Below, one piece after another: positions 23,183 through 31,848 of a DNA stretch of 52,892 bases. The first letter of the stretch is position 1. Each line of letters begins with the position of its first letter. Location: positions 1-52,892 of the IMG/VR virus record IMGVR_UViG_3300003937_000378, one strand, 5' to 3'. The position numbers and the translations under genes were made by a program. The notes below the pieces were generated by a model, which was given only the letters and a program-made list of their open reading frames with translations, did not search any database and was not told the DNA's origin. The stretch comes from a virus.

Positions 23183-23937
23183 GGCAGCGGCCTCGCGGTT
23201 TCCATGGCCTTCTCCAGCTCGCGCTTCAGGAAGAACGGCATCAGCCGCTTCCAGGTGTCCTCGGCCATGCCGAAGATGTCGTAGCGCGGCGTGTAGGCGG
23301 CCGTGGTGGTGAAGATGAAGATGGATCGGACACCGGATCCGCGTCCGATCCGCTCATAGATGCCCGGGCGCAGCACGCCGCGGCGCTTGGTGATCACGAA
23401 GTACTCGCCATCACGGTTGTTGCGTTTGCCCCGCCGCCGCTTCCGGCTGACGCTGGTCTCGTTCTGGTAGCCGTCCCGCTGGGCGCCCAGCTGGGACAGG
23501 ATCTTGGTGACCTGGCCGGCCGGCACGTTGCCGAACTGGTTTGCCTGGGCGCCGCGGCCCATCACCGCAAACTGCGTCGGCGACAGCAGACCTCGGCTCT
23601 GCAGCAACCGCTCGAAGCCCTTCCGGCGACGCTGACCACCATCCACCTCGGCCAGCAGGTACTTGGCCGGCGGCGTGCCCTTGAAGGCCTCGTCGCGGAT
23701 GAAGATCTCGGCGTACGGCTGATCCTTGGTGGCCTTGCGGTACATGGCCGCGTTGACCGTGAGCGGCGTCGGGCGGTCGAACACCTTCGGTGCCTGGCGC
23801 TTCCAGCGCTCGCGGATTTCGTAGGCCACCTTGTTGGCGGCTTGCGCTGCGGCGTATGGAAGCTGTGACTGCTCCAGCTCGTTCAGCTGCCGCCCGAACG
23901 CGTTGTCGGGGTCGACCCCGATCCTGATCTGGGCCAT
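23179..23937 (-). CDS. Minor tail protein Z-like
   Basis: A 252-residue basic protein, MAQIRIGVDPDNAFGRQLNELEQSQLPYAAAQAANKVA, that matches the start of lambda Z-type tail proteins. A highly basic KRRRGKRNNRDGEYFVITKRRG stretch lies near 165-185 and a C-terminal helix (EDTWKRLMPFFLKRELEKAM) ends it. It acts in tail completion at the head end. A hairpin at 23952-23969 lies before its GGAGG site. Confidence 0.75.
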   Translation of the reverse strand: MAQIRIGVDPDNAFGRQLNELEQSQLPYAAAQAANKVAYEIRERWKRQAPKVFDRPTPLTVNAAMYRKATKDQPYAEIFIRDEAFKGTPPAKYLLAEVDGGQRRRKGFERLLQSRGLLSPTQFAVMGRGAQANQFGNVPAGQVTKILSQLGAQRDGYQNETSVSRKRRRGKRNNRDGEYFVITKRRGVLRPGIYERIGRGSGVRSIFIFTTTAAYTPRYDIFGMAEDTWKRLMPFFLKRELEKAMETARPLP

Positions 23938-23951
23938 ACAACCTCCTGCCC

Positions 23952-23969
23952 GGCCCGCCGAAGCGGGCC
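23952..23969 (-). repeat. UUCG-type hairpin before the Z-like gene
   Basis: GGCCCGC (23952-23958) and GCGGGCC (23963-23969) enclose CGAA, which is a TTCG tetraloop on the minus strand. With no T run it is more likely an mRNA-stabilising or processing hairpin than a terminator. It mirrors the hairpin at 25017-25036. Confidence 0.55.
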
Positions 23970-23982
23970 AGGCACTGCTGGC

Positions 23983-24984
23983 TTACTTCGCGCCGGCCTT
24001 CAGGCGGATCACCGCATCCGGTCGGGTGTTGATGTTCAGCGGGTTGGACTGGCTTTCCAGCTGGATGCCCTTGTCCATGCGCATCTTCGCGGTCTTGGTG
24101 TAGTACGGCAGGCCGATACCGCGCACCGTCTCCAGGTAGTCCGCCGGCGCGAAGCGGGTCAGGAACATGTCGGGCACACCCAGCGGGAACGCGATCGCTT
24201 CACCGTCGGCCAGTGCCAGGTCACCGCCGGTGTTGCCCTGCAGCTCTTCGAAGGTGATATCGCCGAACACGAAGCCCTTGCGGACGTCATCGCGCAGCGC
24301 TGCACCGTCCTGCCAGCGCTCGTAGGCCTTCTGCACTTCCGGGTGGTCGGTCAGGGCATCGAAGAAGCCGGCGCTGCAGAACACGTGGATGCCGGTGTAC
24401 GGGACGCCGCCGAGCTTGTCCTCGATCGCGCGCTTGATGGCCATGCACTTGGCGCGGACCTTGGTGGCGTCCTTGTTCAGCTCCATGCCGATGACGGACT
24501 GGTCGACACCGAATTCTTCGTAGAAGTCGATGATCACCGAGCCGTCGGCATCGAGCAGCTTGCCCTGCAGCGCGCCCATCCGGTGGTACTCGATGGTGTA
24601 GTCCAGGTCGCGCTTGTGCACCACCTGCAGCGCGTTGACCACGGCGGCGACGTTGTTGCCTTCCGGGTCGGCCGGGTCATAGACACCCAGCAGCTGGTCA
24701 GCCATGACCGTCGAGTTCTGCGGCAGGTGGGTGGTTTCCAGCAGCTTCACCTTGCCGCGCTCCAGGCCCTTGGGCTGGCCGGGCGCACCACGCGGGACAT
24801 TCGGGACCAGCACCAGCTTGGTGCCGTTGATACCCACCTTGACGATGGTGGTGCCGACCAGGCCCTGTTCCTGGAACAGGCGCATGTCGGCCAGCCGGGT
24901 GGAGATGCGCGGCAGGTTGTTGATATAGGCGTTCAGGGCATCGAAGCTCAGCACGCCCAGCGCCAGAAGAATCTGCAGATCCAT
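23983..24984 (-). CDS. Major capsid protein (lambda E-like)
   Basis: From ATG 24984, behind GAGAGAG, it has 333 residues (lambda E has 341). MDLQILLALGVLSFDALNAYINNLPRISTRL at the start, the E-loop region near 50-80, and GIHVFCSAGFFDALTDHPEV with GVPDMFLTRFAPADYLETVRGIGLPYYTK near the end follow the HK97-fold capsid of the lambda E type. It is flanked by two TTCG hairpins, one on each side of the gene. Confidence 0.92.
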   Translation of the reverse strand: MDLQILLALGVLSFDALNAYINNLPRISTRLADMRLFQEQGLVGTTIVKVGINGTKLVLVPNVPRGAPGQPKGLERGKVKLLETTHLPQNSTVMADQLLGVYDPADPEGNNVAAVVNALQVVHKRDLDYTIEYHRMGALQGKLLDADGSVIIDFYEEFGVDQSVIGMELNKDATKVRAKCMAIKRAIEDKLGGVPYTGIHVFCSAGFFDALTDHPEVQKAYERWQDGAALRDDVRKGFVFGDITFEELQGNTGGDLALADGEAIAFPLGVPDMFLTRFAPADYLETVRGIGLPYYTKTAKMRMDKGIQLESQSNPLNINTRPDAVIRLKAGAK

Positions 24985-25016
24985 GGTGTTGTCTCTCTCG
25001 AAAGGGGATACGAAAA

Positions 25017-25036
25017 GGCCCCGCCGAAGCGGGGCC
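25017..25036 (-). terminator. Intercistronic TTCG hairpin between decoration and capsid genes
   Basis: GGCCCCGC (25017-25024), CGAA loop, GCGGGGCC (25029-25036) form an 8-bp stem with a TTCG loop on the minus strand. It is followed on that strand by four T residues (complement of 25016-25013). It may be a partial terminator or a processing/stability hairpin that sets the relative amounts of decoration and capsid protein. Confidence 0.6.
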
Positions 25037-25071
25037 AAGGGTCAACAAGTGAAAGGGGTGCCGCTCGGCTG

Positions 25072-25758
25072 TCAGCCGCCGGCGGCGGCGATGGTGATGG
25101 TGTCGGTGGTCGCTTCGTCCAGGTCGGCCGCGGTCACCTTGAGGGTGTAGTCGCCCGCGGCGCTCAGCGTCGCGGCATCCCAGGTGATCACGCCGCCCAC
25201 AGCGGCCTTCGCGCCGCCGCCGGTCAGGGTGCCGGTGCCAGTGGCCTTGGCCAGGGTGGCGCTGACGGTACTGCCGGTGACCAGGGCGCCGAAGACGTCC
25301 TTGACGTGCGCCACGATCGGGCCCAGCGCCACACCGGCGGTGCCGGTCAGCGGCGCGGACACGAACACCAGGTGATCGGCAGCGTTCGATGCGATCGGCT
25401 GCTGCGTCCAGCGGGTGATGATGCCGGACTCGGCCAGGCTCAGCGCGGCCAGCAGCTTCTGGTCAGCGGTGACGCCGCTGGCCCAGCCCAGCTTCTCGCC
25501 GAACACTTCGGCATCGCGCGCGATCGCCGCGCCCTTGACGGCCAGCGCCGCGGCATCGGTGCCGGTGTCGATCGGGCCATACAGCACCTTCACCGCGTCG
25601 GTGCCGTTGGCAGCGACGGTGTTGTCTGCCTTGAGCAGGGTGCCGGCGGACAGCATGCCCTGCCCGGCCGGCAGACGGATCAGTTCGCGGCTGCGCTCGC
25701 CGCCCGCTTCGGACAGCAGGAATTCGCCGGTACGGGTGCCGGCCAGGGAGATTTCCAT
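25072..25758 (-). CDS. Head decoration protein D with C-terminal Ig-like domain
   Basis: A 228-residue protein. Residues 1-125 resemble a lambda D-type decoration protein (MEISLAGTRTGEFLLSEAGGERS, then LPAGQGMLSAGTLL, then DAEVFGEKLGWASGVT). Residues 130-228 are a separate beta-rich unit, KDVFGALVTGSTVSATLAKATGTGTLTGGG to TLKVTAADLDEATTDTITI, with the look of a bacterial Ig-like domain. Lambda D is 110 residues, so the domain is an extension that would project from the capsid surface. Ig-like domains on heads are thought to bind surfaces or mucus. Confidence 0.8.
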   Translation of the reverse strand: MEISLAGTRTGEFLLSEAGGERSRELIRLPAGQGMLSAGTLLKADNTVAANGTDAVKVLYGPIDTGTDAAALAVKGAAIARDAEVFGEKLGWASGVTADQKLLAALSLAESGIITRWTQQPIASNAADHLVFVSAPLTGTAGVALGPIVAHVKDVFGALVTGSTVSATLAKATGTGTLTGGGAKAAVGGVITWDAATLSAAGDYTLKVTAADLDEATTDTITIAAAGG

Positions 25759-25760
25759 CG

Positions 25761-27122
25761 TCAGTTACCTCGTTGCTTGTAGATGTGAGTTGGATTCAGC
25801 TTCGCCTTGTTGTCGGCGGTGCGTTGTTCGGCCGTGGAGACCGGGTGTGCGGTGACGACCTGGGTGCTGCGGCCTTCCTCCGCCTTCATCGACAGCAGCT
25901 GTGCACGCACCGTGTCGAGGTCGGTGCTCTTCTCGATGAAGCTGGCGGCGAGGGTGTCATCGCCACGCAGCGCAGCAGCACAGGCGTCCTGCACTGCGGT
26001 CGCGTACTCGATGGCGCTGGCCGCCGGTTCGCCCTCCTGCAGGGGCCGGCGCAGCAGGGCCACCGCGAGCGCCGGCGGCAGCTCACTGTTTGCAACCGCA
26101 GCTGCCAACGCAGCGGCCGGGCTCTCCACCACGGCTGCAGGCGGTGCGGCTGCAGCCTCGGGCACCGGCGGCGCTGCCGCCGCCTCCGGCTCGTCGTCCG
26201 GATCAGGGTTGCCCGGCGCGGGCGGCGACGGCGCTTCGGCCGCACCGAGGTGCGCGATCAGGTCGTGCCAGGTGCCGAGCCGGGTAGCGAAGCCGACTGC
26301 CACGGCGGCCTGGCCGCGATAGCAGGCTGCCTCGGTAGCACGCACGGCCTCCGCATCCATGCCGAGGTTGCGCGCCACGGTGTCGACGAACATCGTGCGC
26401 ATGTCCTCCAGATCAGCCATGGCCTCGGCATGCGCTTCTTCGCTGAGCGGGAAGTTCGGGTTGAAGTCGACCTTGCGGGCGCCGGCGAACAGCGGGGTCA
26501 CCTTCAGGCCGATCTGAGCGTTGTTGCCGCTCCAGTCGTGGTGATAGCAGACCACGCCTACCGACCCCACGCCGCCGGTGCGGCTGATCCAGATCTCGTC
26601 GCACGCCGAAGCGAGGGCGAAGCCGGCGGAGTACGCATGGTCATCCACCAGCGCATAGACCGGCTTCCGGCCACGCGCCTCGAAGATGTGGTCGACCAGG
26701 TCGAAGCAGCCAGACGCCATACCGCCCGGCGTATCCAGCCGCAGGATGATCGACGTCACCGCATCGTCGTTCAGCAGTTCGTCGAACGTGTCGCGCACCG
26801 CGGCATAGCTCACCGGACCCGAACCGCTGGGGCCGGGCATCGGCCGGTTCACCATCCCACCGGACAAATTGATCACACCGATCAGGTTCTGGGCAATGCC
26901 CACCGGCTGACCGTCGGGGGCAGACACTTCGAAGCGGTCGGCCTTCAGCACGCTGTCGTCGCTGGTGACCTTCCCTTCCAGATAGCCGCCCACCAGCGCT
27001 TCGCCGATAGCCGGCTGCACCAGCAGGGGCTGATTGAGGACCGCGGCAGCGAGCGAGGCCACCACGGGCGCACGGCTGCCGCGACCCAGCATTCGGGCCA
27101 ACAGGCCAGGCTTACTCGTCAT
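25761..27122 (-). CDS. S49-type prohead protease, lambda C-like
   Basis: The ATG at 27122 follows AAGGA by 6 bases and overlaps the portal end by 11, giving 453 residues (lambda C has 439). The N-terminal part is an SppA-type protease: SIILRLDTPGG (124-134), catalytic S165 in AYSAGFALA and K217 in GARKVDF. The C-terminal half, from about 290, is Pro/Ala-rich then helical, like the scaffold part that lambda expresses as Nu3. It matures the prohead and may supply scaffold. No internal start can be named with confidence. Confidence 0.9.
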   Translation of the reverse strand: MTSKPGLLARMLGRGSRAPVVASLAAAVLNQPLLVQPAIGEALVGGYLEGKVTSDDSVLKADRFEVSAPDGQPVGIAQNLIGVINLSGGMVNRPMPGPSGSGPVSYAAVRDTFDELLNDDAVTSIILRLDTPGGMASGCFDLVDHIFEARGRKPVYALVDDHAYSAGFALASACDEIWISRTGGVGSVGVVCYHHDWSGNNAQIGLKVTPLFAGARKVDFNPNFPLSEEAHAEAMADLEDMRTMFVDTVARNLGMDAEAVRATEAACYRGQAAVAVGFATRLGTWHDLIAHLGAAEAPSPPAPGNPDPDDEPEAAAAPPVPEAAAAPPAAVVESPAAALAAAVANSELPPALAVALLRRPLQEGEPAASAIEYATAVQDACAAALRGDDTLAASFIEKSTDLDTVRAQLLSMKAEEGRSTQVVTAHPVSTAEQRTADNKAKLNPTHIYKQRGN

Positions 27123-28593
27123 CGTCATTCCTTTCATCGTCGTTGGCGCCAGGGGCGCCGGGTTCGTCGTCCTGCCGGGCACCGGAGGCGTTCGTTCGCC
27201 TCGGGTCGCTGTCGTAGCGAAGCCCGGCCGCGTCTGCACGCGCGTTGTCCTGCGCCTGCTCGGCGTCGACCTGTTCGGGATCCTCGCCGGCGCTCAGCAC
27301 CACCTTGCTGCGCGACTTGAAGCCGCCTCGCACCGCCTTGAGTTCGGACGTCACGTCCTGCACCGGGTGGCTCCAGGGCCAGCCCTCGGGCACCCACAGG
27401 GTTTCGGTCACGTCATCACGCAGGGCTGCATAGCGCGGCACCTTCAGCAGACCCGACAGCACCGCCTGGTCCATGAAGGCGTCGCGGACCCGCTGACAGA
27501 ACATGGGGATCATGAAGAGCCACTGGTCCTGCTCGATCACCCGGCGGAACTCGTTGAGGATCAGCCGCAGCGCGCGGTCAGAGACGTTGCGCAGGTCACC
27601 GGTCAGCACTTCATAGGGCACGTCCTGACTGGCACAGATCGCCAGCAGATGCCCGCGCAGGAACTCGGCATAGTCCGAGCCGGCGCTGGGCGGTGCGGCG
27701 AAGGTGACCTTGCGGCCCGGCGGCAGTTCCTGCAGTGTCCCGGGCTCGAGCCCACCGAGGGCCGTACCGTCTGCATCCTCACCGGTGATCAGGTCGCCGA
27801 TGGCCTCGCCGTCTTCCCCTTCCGCGTTCGCGTCGGTGGTGATGAAGCCTGCGAACAGGTTGGCAAGCGCCTGCCGTTCCAGCACCGCATCATCGAGGCG
27901 GTCCAGGTTGAACATGCGCAGGAGAGCCGGAGCAGAGCCGGGCACGCCGCGCATCGCACCCGCACGGTTCGGTCGGTACAGGTGCAGCACCTGGTCCGCC
28001 GGCACGCGCACCAGCTCATTGCCGTTGACGGTCAGCTGGAGGTCGCCGGGGTGCTCCCGGTACATCCAGTAGGCAACGCGGCGGCCGATGCTATCGACCT
28101 CGATGCCCTGCCGGATCACGTTGCCGTTGCTGGCCACGCCGTTGTAGTGCTGCGGGCACTGCTCCGATTCGATCAGCTGCACCTGCAGCGGCACAGGCAA
28201 GCCGTCCTCGGGCCGCCGGTACCGGATGCGGGCGAATACCTCGCCGGCCTCCTTCCACTCGCGCCAGGCCAGCGCCTGCAGCCCTTCCCACACCAGAACG
28301 CCATCGGCATCAGCGTATTTGCCCCAGCGCGTCCACAGCTTGGTGACCTTCTTCTTGTGCTCCTTCGTGCCCCAGATCGGCTTTGCCTGGATGCCGGTGG
28401 CGATGCCGTTGGACACGCTCTTGTTGAGCGCGCTGACCATCCACGGGTCATTCCTGGCCAGGTGCCGGGCCCGTGCCAGCAGCGTCGGCAGACCCAACAA
28501 CGATGCGTTGGGCCCGAGCGACGTCGGCCGGAAGGTACGAAGGCGGCGGCCGTTGCCGGCGGCGCGGTAGCTGCTCTCGGAGGTATCAGACAT
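27112..28593 (-). CDS. Portal protein (lambda B-like)
   Basis: From ATG 28593 the protein has 493 residues (lambda B has 533). It contains the portal signatures ARHLARNDPWMVSALNKSVSNGI (58-80), PLQVQLIESEQ, GMRGV-like RAGAMRGVPGSAPALLRM, and SQDVPYEVLTGDLRNVSDRALR. It forms the DNA-entry ring and binds the terminase and the connector. It overlaps the W gene by 8 bases. The C-terminal 60 residues are acidic and low in complexity. Confidence 0.92.
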   Translation of the reverse strand: MSDTSESSYRAAGNGRRLRTFRPTSLGPNASLLGLPTLLARARHLARNDPWMVSALNKSVSNGIATGIQAKPIWGTKEHKKKVTKLWTRWGKYADADGVLVWEGLQALAWREWKEAGEVFARIRYRRPEDGLPVPLQVQLIESEQCPQHYNGVASNGNVIRQGIEVDSIGRRVAYWMYREHPGDLQLTVNGNELVRVPADQVLHLYRPNRAGAMRGVPGSAPALLRMFNLDRLDDAVLERQALANLFAGFITTDANAEGEDGEAIGDLITGEDADGTALGGLEPGTLQELPPGRKVTFAAPPSAGSDYAEFLRGHLLAICASQDVPYEVLTGDLRNVSDRALRLILNEFRRVIEQDQWLFMIPMFCQRVRDAFMDQAVLSGLLKVPRYAALRDDVTETLWVPEGWPWSHPVQDVTSELKAVRGGFKSRSKVVLSAGEDPEQVDAEQAQDNARADAAGLRYDSDPRRTNASGARQDDEPGAPGANDDERNDDDE

Positions 28594-28801
28594 TGCCGGT
28601 CCCCGATTGGTAGAGGCGCACGATGCGTCGGCGCCGCGGTCCACCTGCGGCCTGGCTCAGCTCATCGCGCATCTGCTTCAGCAAACCGCGCATCTCCTTC
28701 AGGCTCTGGTAGGTCACGGTGCGGTCGGCATAGCGGACGCTCAGCACGCCGGCCGCAATCGCGGCCTCCAGTTGTTCGACTTGCTTGGTGGTGAATGCCA
28801 T
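28586..28801 (-). CDS. Head-tail joining protein W-like
   Basis: A 71-residue protein (lambda W is 68) that starts 2 bases after the GpA stop. MAFTTKQVEQLEAAIAAGVLSVRYADRTVTYQSLKEMRGLL matches the W family, which opens with a helix, a VxYxDRTVTY strand pair, and a second helix. It joins the head neck and stabilises packaged DNA. The last 18 residues are basic. Confidence 0.85.
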   Translation of the reverse strand: MAFTTKQVEQLEAAIAAGVLSVRYADRTVTYQSLKEMRGLLKQMRDELSQAAGGPRRRRIVRLYQSGTGNV

Positions 28802-28802
28802 T

Positions 28803-30890
28803 TCAGCGTCCCAGGTACTTGCTTCTGATGACGCGGCGGGTGCGCGCACGCGGCATTGGCGCCGGCGCGACGTCGTCTGCCCTCACGTCTGGGTTGTCGT
28901 CCCACGGCGCGGCCCATGCCGGCGGCGTGGTCCAGTTGATGGCCGGAACCTTCAGCCACAGCGCCATGCCCTCGGCATAGCCGCACAGGTCGAACGCCTC
29001 ATTGCGTCGCTTCGCCAGGTTCTCCCAACCCCTTGCAGTGCGCGATTCCGCCGTCAGCTCGGCGTAGAACGCCTCTGGCAGCCAGTCGGGGAAGTGGTAG
29101 TAGCCCGGCCCGGGCTCGGCCCGCTTCACGTTGGCGTCTACGGTGTCCTTCAGCCTGTCCACGTTGAGCAGCAGCTGCGGCACATCACCCTTTGACCCTG
29201 ATTTGCGGTCCCGGCGCTTGCTGCTGTCGGGGAAGGTCTCGCGAAAGAGACCGCCCTCGCGGCGTGCATCACCCTTGATCAGCCTGACCCTGGCGTGCAG
29301 CTTCCGGGCCTTGAGCGAGCGCCAGAACTCCAGTGCGCGCACCGAGGTGCCCGACTTGCCACCCCAGTCGATACCCACTGCGTGCACCGGCATGCTGCGG
29401 CCGGTGGCATCGTCCAGCGGGTAGCGACGGCTGATGACCTTCTCGACCAAGCGCTCCCAGTCCTCCAGGTACTTCGGCGGGTCCAGCGGCAGGAAACCGC
29501 CTGATCCGTCCTCGCGCTTGGAGGTGCGCAGGGTGAAGGAATCCACCACCCAGCGCTCCAGCTGACCGGAATCGCCAATACCGAAGCCCAGCACCAGCAC
29601 GACGAAGCGGTTGGCCTGAACGTCGACCTCACCCAGCAGGAAGCGCACGCCGGCGGGAACAGCACCAGCGGGCCAGACTTCGGCGCGCTCCTGCATCTCG
29701 TTCGGGTCACTGGCCGAGCGGGCAGCCATCGGCACGTAGTTGATCGCGCCGTCCACGTTGTGCGTGGTCTTCAGCGGACGCTCTTCGCCGGTCGTGGCGA
29801 AGGTTCGCAGCGCCTGGAGGTATCGCTCGATCAGCGATTCCCAGGACTGGTAGGACGCCGCCACACCGCCAAGCCAGTAGCTGGCGATGCGCGCCTCCGG
29901 CCTCTCACCGGTGACCGTTCCGTCGGCGTGCACGACCTGGCCCTCCGCAGCCCACACGCCGCTGCGGTTCATCCCGTCCTTCCACCGGTGCTTCAGTCCC
30001 ACACCGCAGTGCGGACAGTGCAGCAGCGAGTAGTGCCGCGCCATCTTCTGCACGTCGTCCAGAACCACCCGCTCGAGCAGTTCCTCCATCGGCGGCAAAG
30101 CGAATCCGTCATAGCCTGGCGCTGCCTGAAACCGCTCTCCGCACTCCGGGCAGGGCCAGTACCAGCGGCGGCGGTCACCACGCGCATACAGCGCGGCGAT
30201 GCCGGCGGCCGGTGGGCCCTGGTGCGGGTGCAGCGGCTTCCAGGCTCCGTCTGCATAGTCGGTTGCCGGGCTCGATTCGGCCACGACCATGCCGGCAGAC
30301 ATGTAGGTCTGCGTGCGCTTCAGGCCCAGGCCGAAGCACTCATCGATCGTCAGGTCGCCGGTGTAGTTGTCCACGTCCGTCATCAGGACGTCGTGGATGT
30401 CCTTGCCGGACAGCACCGACACCGACGGCCAGCCCATGCGCAACGACATTCCTGACCGGAAGAACTTCAGCAGGATGTTGTCGTCGTGGGCTCGTGGGCT
30501 CAGCCGGGAACGCAGTTCCGGGCTGGCGGCGATGCTGCGGGCGATACGGGTCTTGCTGTAGTCCTCGGCCGCATCCTTGGACATCTGCACAACCATGGCG
30601 TCGGCCGGGTTGCAGGTGATCAGGTAGGCCAGGCGCGCATCGATCAGCGAGATGGTCTTACCCGATCGCGCCGGCCCTACGAACACCACGGCCTCGTATT
30701 GCCGGCTGCCGGTCGTGTCCAGCGGCTCGACCATGTAGGGCGTCGTGTCCGGATCCCAGGAACCGGCGGCGCCGGCGGCATTGGCCACCTGCAGCACCCG
30801 CGCGCCCTCGCTCACCCTGATGCGGCGCGGCGGCCGGATCATCTCGGCAACGCCTTGGCGCACGCTACGCGCTGTCGCGTACGTCGTCAT
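28803..30890 (-). CDS. Terminase large subunit, GpA family
   Basis: A 695-residue protein (lambda A has 641). The ATPase half has GPARSGKT (72-79) and VLMTDVDNYTG (168-178). Two cysteine pairs, C247/C250 and C292/C295, form a zinc-binding insertion. The nuclease half has GEVDVQANRF (420-429) with the metal-binding Asp, and VGIDWGG (505-511). It translocates DNA and cuts cos, working with the Nu1-like protein. It overlaps that gene by 26 bases, longer than most of the overlaps in this operon. Confidence 0.95.
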   Translation of the reverse strand: MTTYATARSVRQGVAEMIRPPRRIRVSEGARVLQVANAAGAAGSWDPDTTPYMVEPLDTTGSRQYEAVVFVGPARSGKTISLIDARLAYLITCNPADAMVVQMSKDAAEDYSKTRIARSIAASPELRSRLSPRAHDDNILLKFFRSGMSLRMGWPSVSVLSGKDIHDVLMTDVDNYTGDLTIDECFGLGLKRTQTYMSAGMVVAESSPATDYADGAWKPLHPHQGPPAAGIAALYARGDRRRWYWPCPECGERFQAAPGYDGFALPPMEELLERVVLDDVQKMARHYSLLHCPHCGVGLKHRWKDGMNRSGVWAAEGQVVHADGTVTGERPEARIASYWLGGVAASYQSWESLIERYLQALRTFATTGEERPLKTTHNVDGAINYVPMAARSASDPNEMQERAEVWPAGAVPAGVRFLLGEVDVQANRFVVLVLGFGIGDSGQLERWVVDSFTLRTSKREDGSGGFLPLDPPKYLEDWERLVEKVISRRYPLDDATGRSMPVHAVGIDWGGKSGTSVRALEFWRSLKARKLHARVRLIKGDARREGGLFRETFPDSSKRRDRKSGSKGDVPQLLLNVDRLKDTVDANVKRAEPGPGYYHFPDWLPEAFYAELTAESRTARGWENLAKRRNEAFDLCGYAEGMALWLKVPAINWTTPPAWAAPWDDNPDVRADDVAPAPMPRARTRRVIRSKYLGR

Positions 30891-31368
30891 CGGTGATGCC
30901 CTCGTACATGGATTGCCGGACGCGATCGCACTCGTCCTGGACCTTCACCACCTGCTCTGGCGTGAGCCCAGCCTTACGCTCGAGCACATCAGGAAGCGTG
31001 TCGAAGAACTGCACGACCTTCTTCACCAGCTCGGCGTAGTCGGCCTCGACCTCTGCCGCCGGCACCAGCTGCCCGATGGTCGACTCCACCTTCAGGCGCT
31101 CGTTCTCCGACTGGTAGTAGGCGCGGCGCTCCATCGGCGGCAGGTCGCGCGGATCGACCACGCCCTCCGCGCCGAACGCCGCGGCCCCCGGATTCACCAG
31201 CGCAGGCGCTGCGTCGGCCAGGCGATAGACGTCGTGCCCGGCGCGCTTGGTCAGCGGCGGTACGCCGGCCTCCTTCAGCCGCTTGCTGGCCGTTCGGCGG
31301 TCTATCCCGAACTCATCCGCCAGCCTGGCCACGGACCAGCCCTTGGTGAATTCGTGGATGTCAGCCAT
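30865..31368 (-). CDS. Terminase small subunit, Nu1-like
   Basis: A 167-residue protein with an N-terminal winged HTH (WSVARLADEFGIDRRTASKRLKEAGV, 11-36), a linker and a C-terminal helix (VKVQDECDRVRQSMYEGITDDD) for GpA binding. Lambda Nu1 is 181 residues. It recognises cos and recruits the large subunit. The start lies 190 bases from the spanin gene, and the gap is the likely cos region. Confidence 0.9.
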   Translation of the reverse strand: MADIHEFTKGWSVARLADEFGIDRRTASKRLKEAGVPPLTKRAGHDVYRLADAAPALVNPGAAAFGAEGVVDPRDLPPMERRAYYQSENERLKVESTIGQLVPAAEVEADYAELVKKVVQFFDTLPDVLERKAGLTPEQVVKVQDECDRVRQSMYEGITDDDVRDSA

Positions 31369-31559
31369 GTCCTACCCGATGCACAGCCTATTCAGGCATG
31401 AAAATGCGGTTTCTCCCGGCAAAAACCGCCAAAAGTGCGGCCTGTGGTGGAGCACCCTAGAGGCCGAAATACTGTCTTTTACCGGGGTCCGAATTCCCCC
31501 CGGTGGCTGTGGATAAGCCCGGGGGCCCCGCCCCGTGGAACATTTCGCGTGAAACGCGC
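31369..31559. other. Gap holding the probable cos site
   Basis: In lambda-like phages cos lies directly before Nu1, and this is the only non-coding stretch there. It holds an inverted repeat ACCGGGG (31481-31487) / CCCCGGT (31498-31504), a perfect DnaA-box match TTATCCACA on the minus strand at 31508-31516, and a run of G/C blocks from 31517 to 31535. The exact cut cannot be read from one prophage sequence, since cos is joined in the integrated form. Confidence 0.5.
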
Positions 31560-31847
31560 TTAATCCGTGTTATCGGGGGTGGGCGCCGGCTTCCCCTGCA
31601 CCTGGTCGACGGCATCCAGCTGCGCCTCGTACTGAAGCAGGCATCGCTTCCTTCCGTTGCTCACCTCGAACACCTCGGATGGCTTCCCGTCGCGCACCCA
31701 ACGACAGCGCTTGGTCAGCGCGGCATCGATGGGAACGTAGGTCGCCACCGGAACTTTGATCACGGCTGGCGCGGGTACGTTGGGCTTGATGGGTGCGGCG
31801 TGACAGGCGGCCAGCAGCATGGCGAGGGCAAACACGGTGGCGCGCAT
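31560..31847 (-). CDS. Rz1-like outer-membrane spanin lipoprotein
   Basis: A 95-residue protein with an N-terminal signal of 14 residues and a lipobox LLAAC with C15. It is then Pro-rich (APIKPNVPAPAVIKVPVATYVP). Lambda Rz1 is a 60-residue o-spanin encoded inside Rz. Here the gene follows Rz in tandem with a single base between stop and start. With the Rz-like i-spanin it fuses inner and outer membranes at the end of lysis. Confidence 0.75.
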   Translation of the reverse strand: MRATVFALAMLLAACHAAPIKPNVPAPAVIKVPVATYVPIDAALTKRCRWVRDGKPSEVFEVSNGRKRCLLQYEAQLDAVDQVQGKPAPTPDNTD

Positions 31848-31848
31848 T

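Noticed and set aside
25773-27320. Plus-strand open frame of over 500 codons opposite the S49 protease
   Set aside because: The minus strand encodes a protease with its catalytic serine and lysine. The plus frame has skewed composition.
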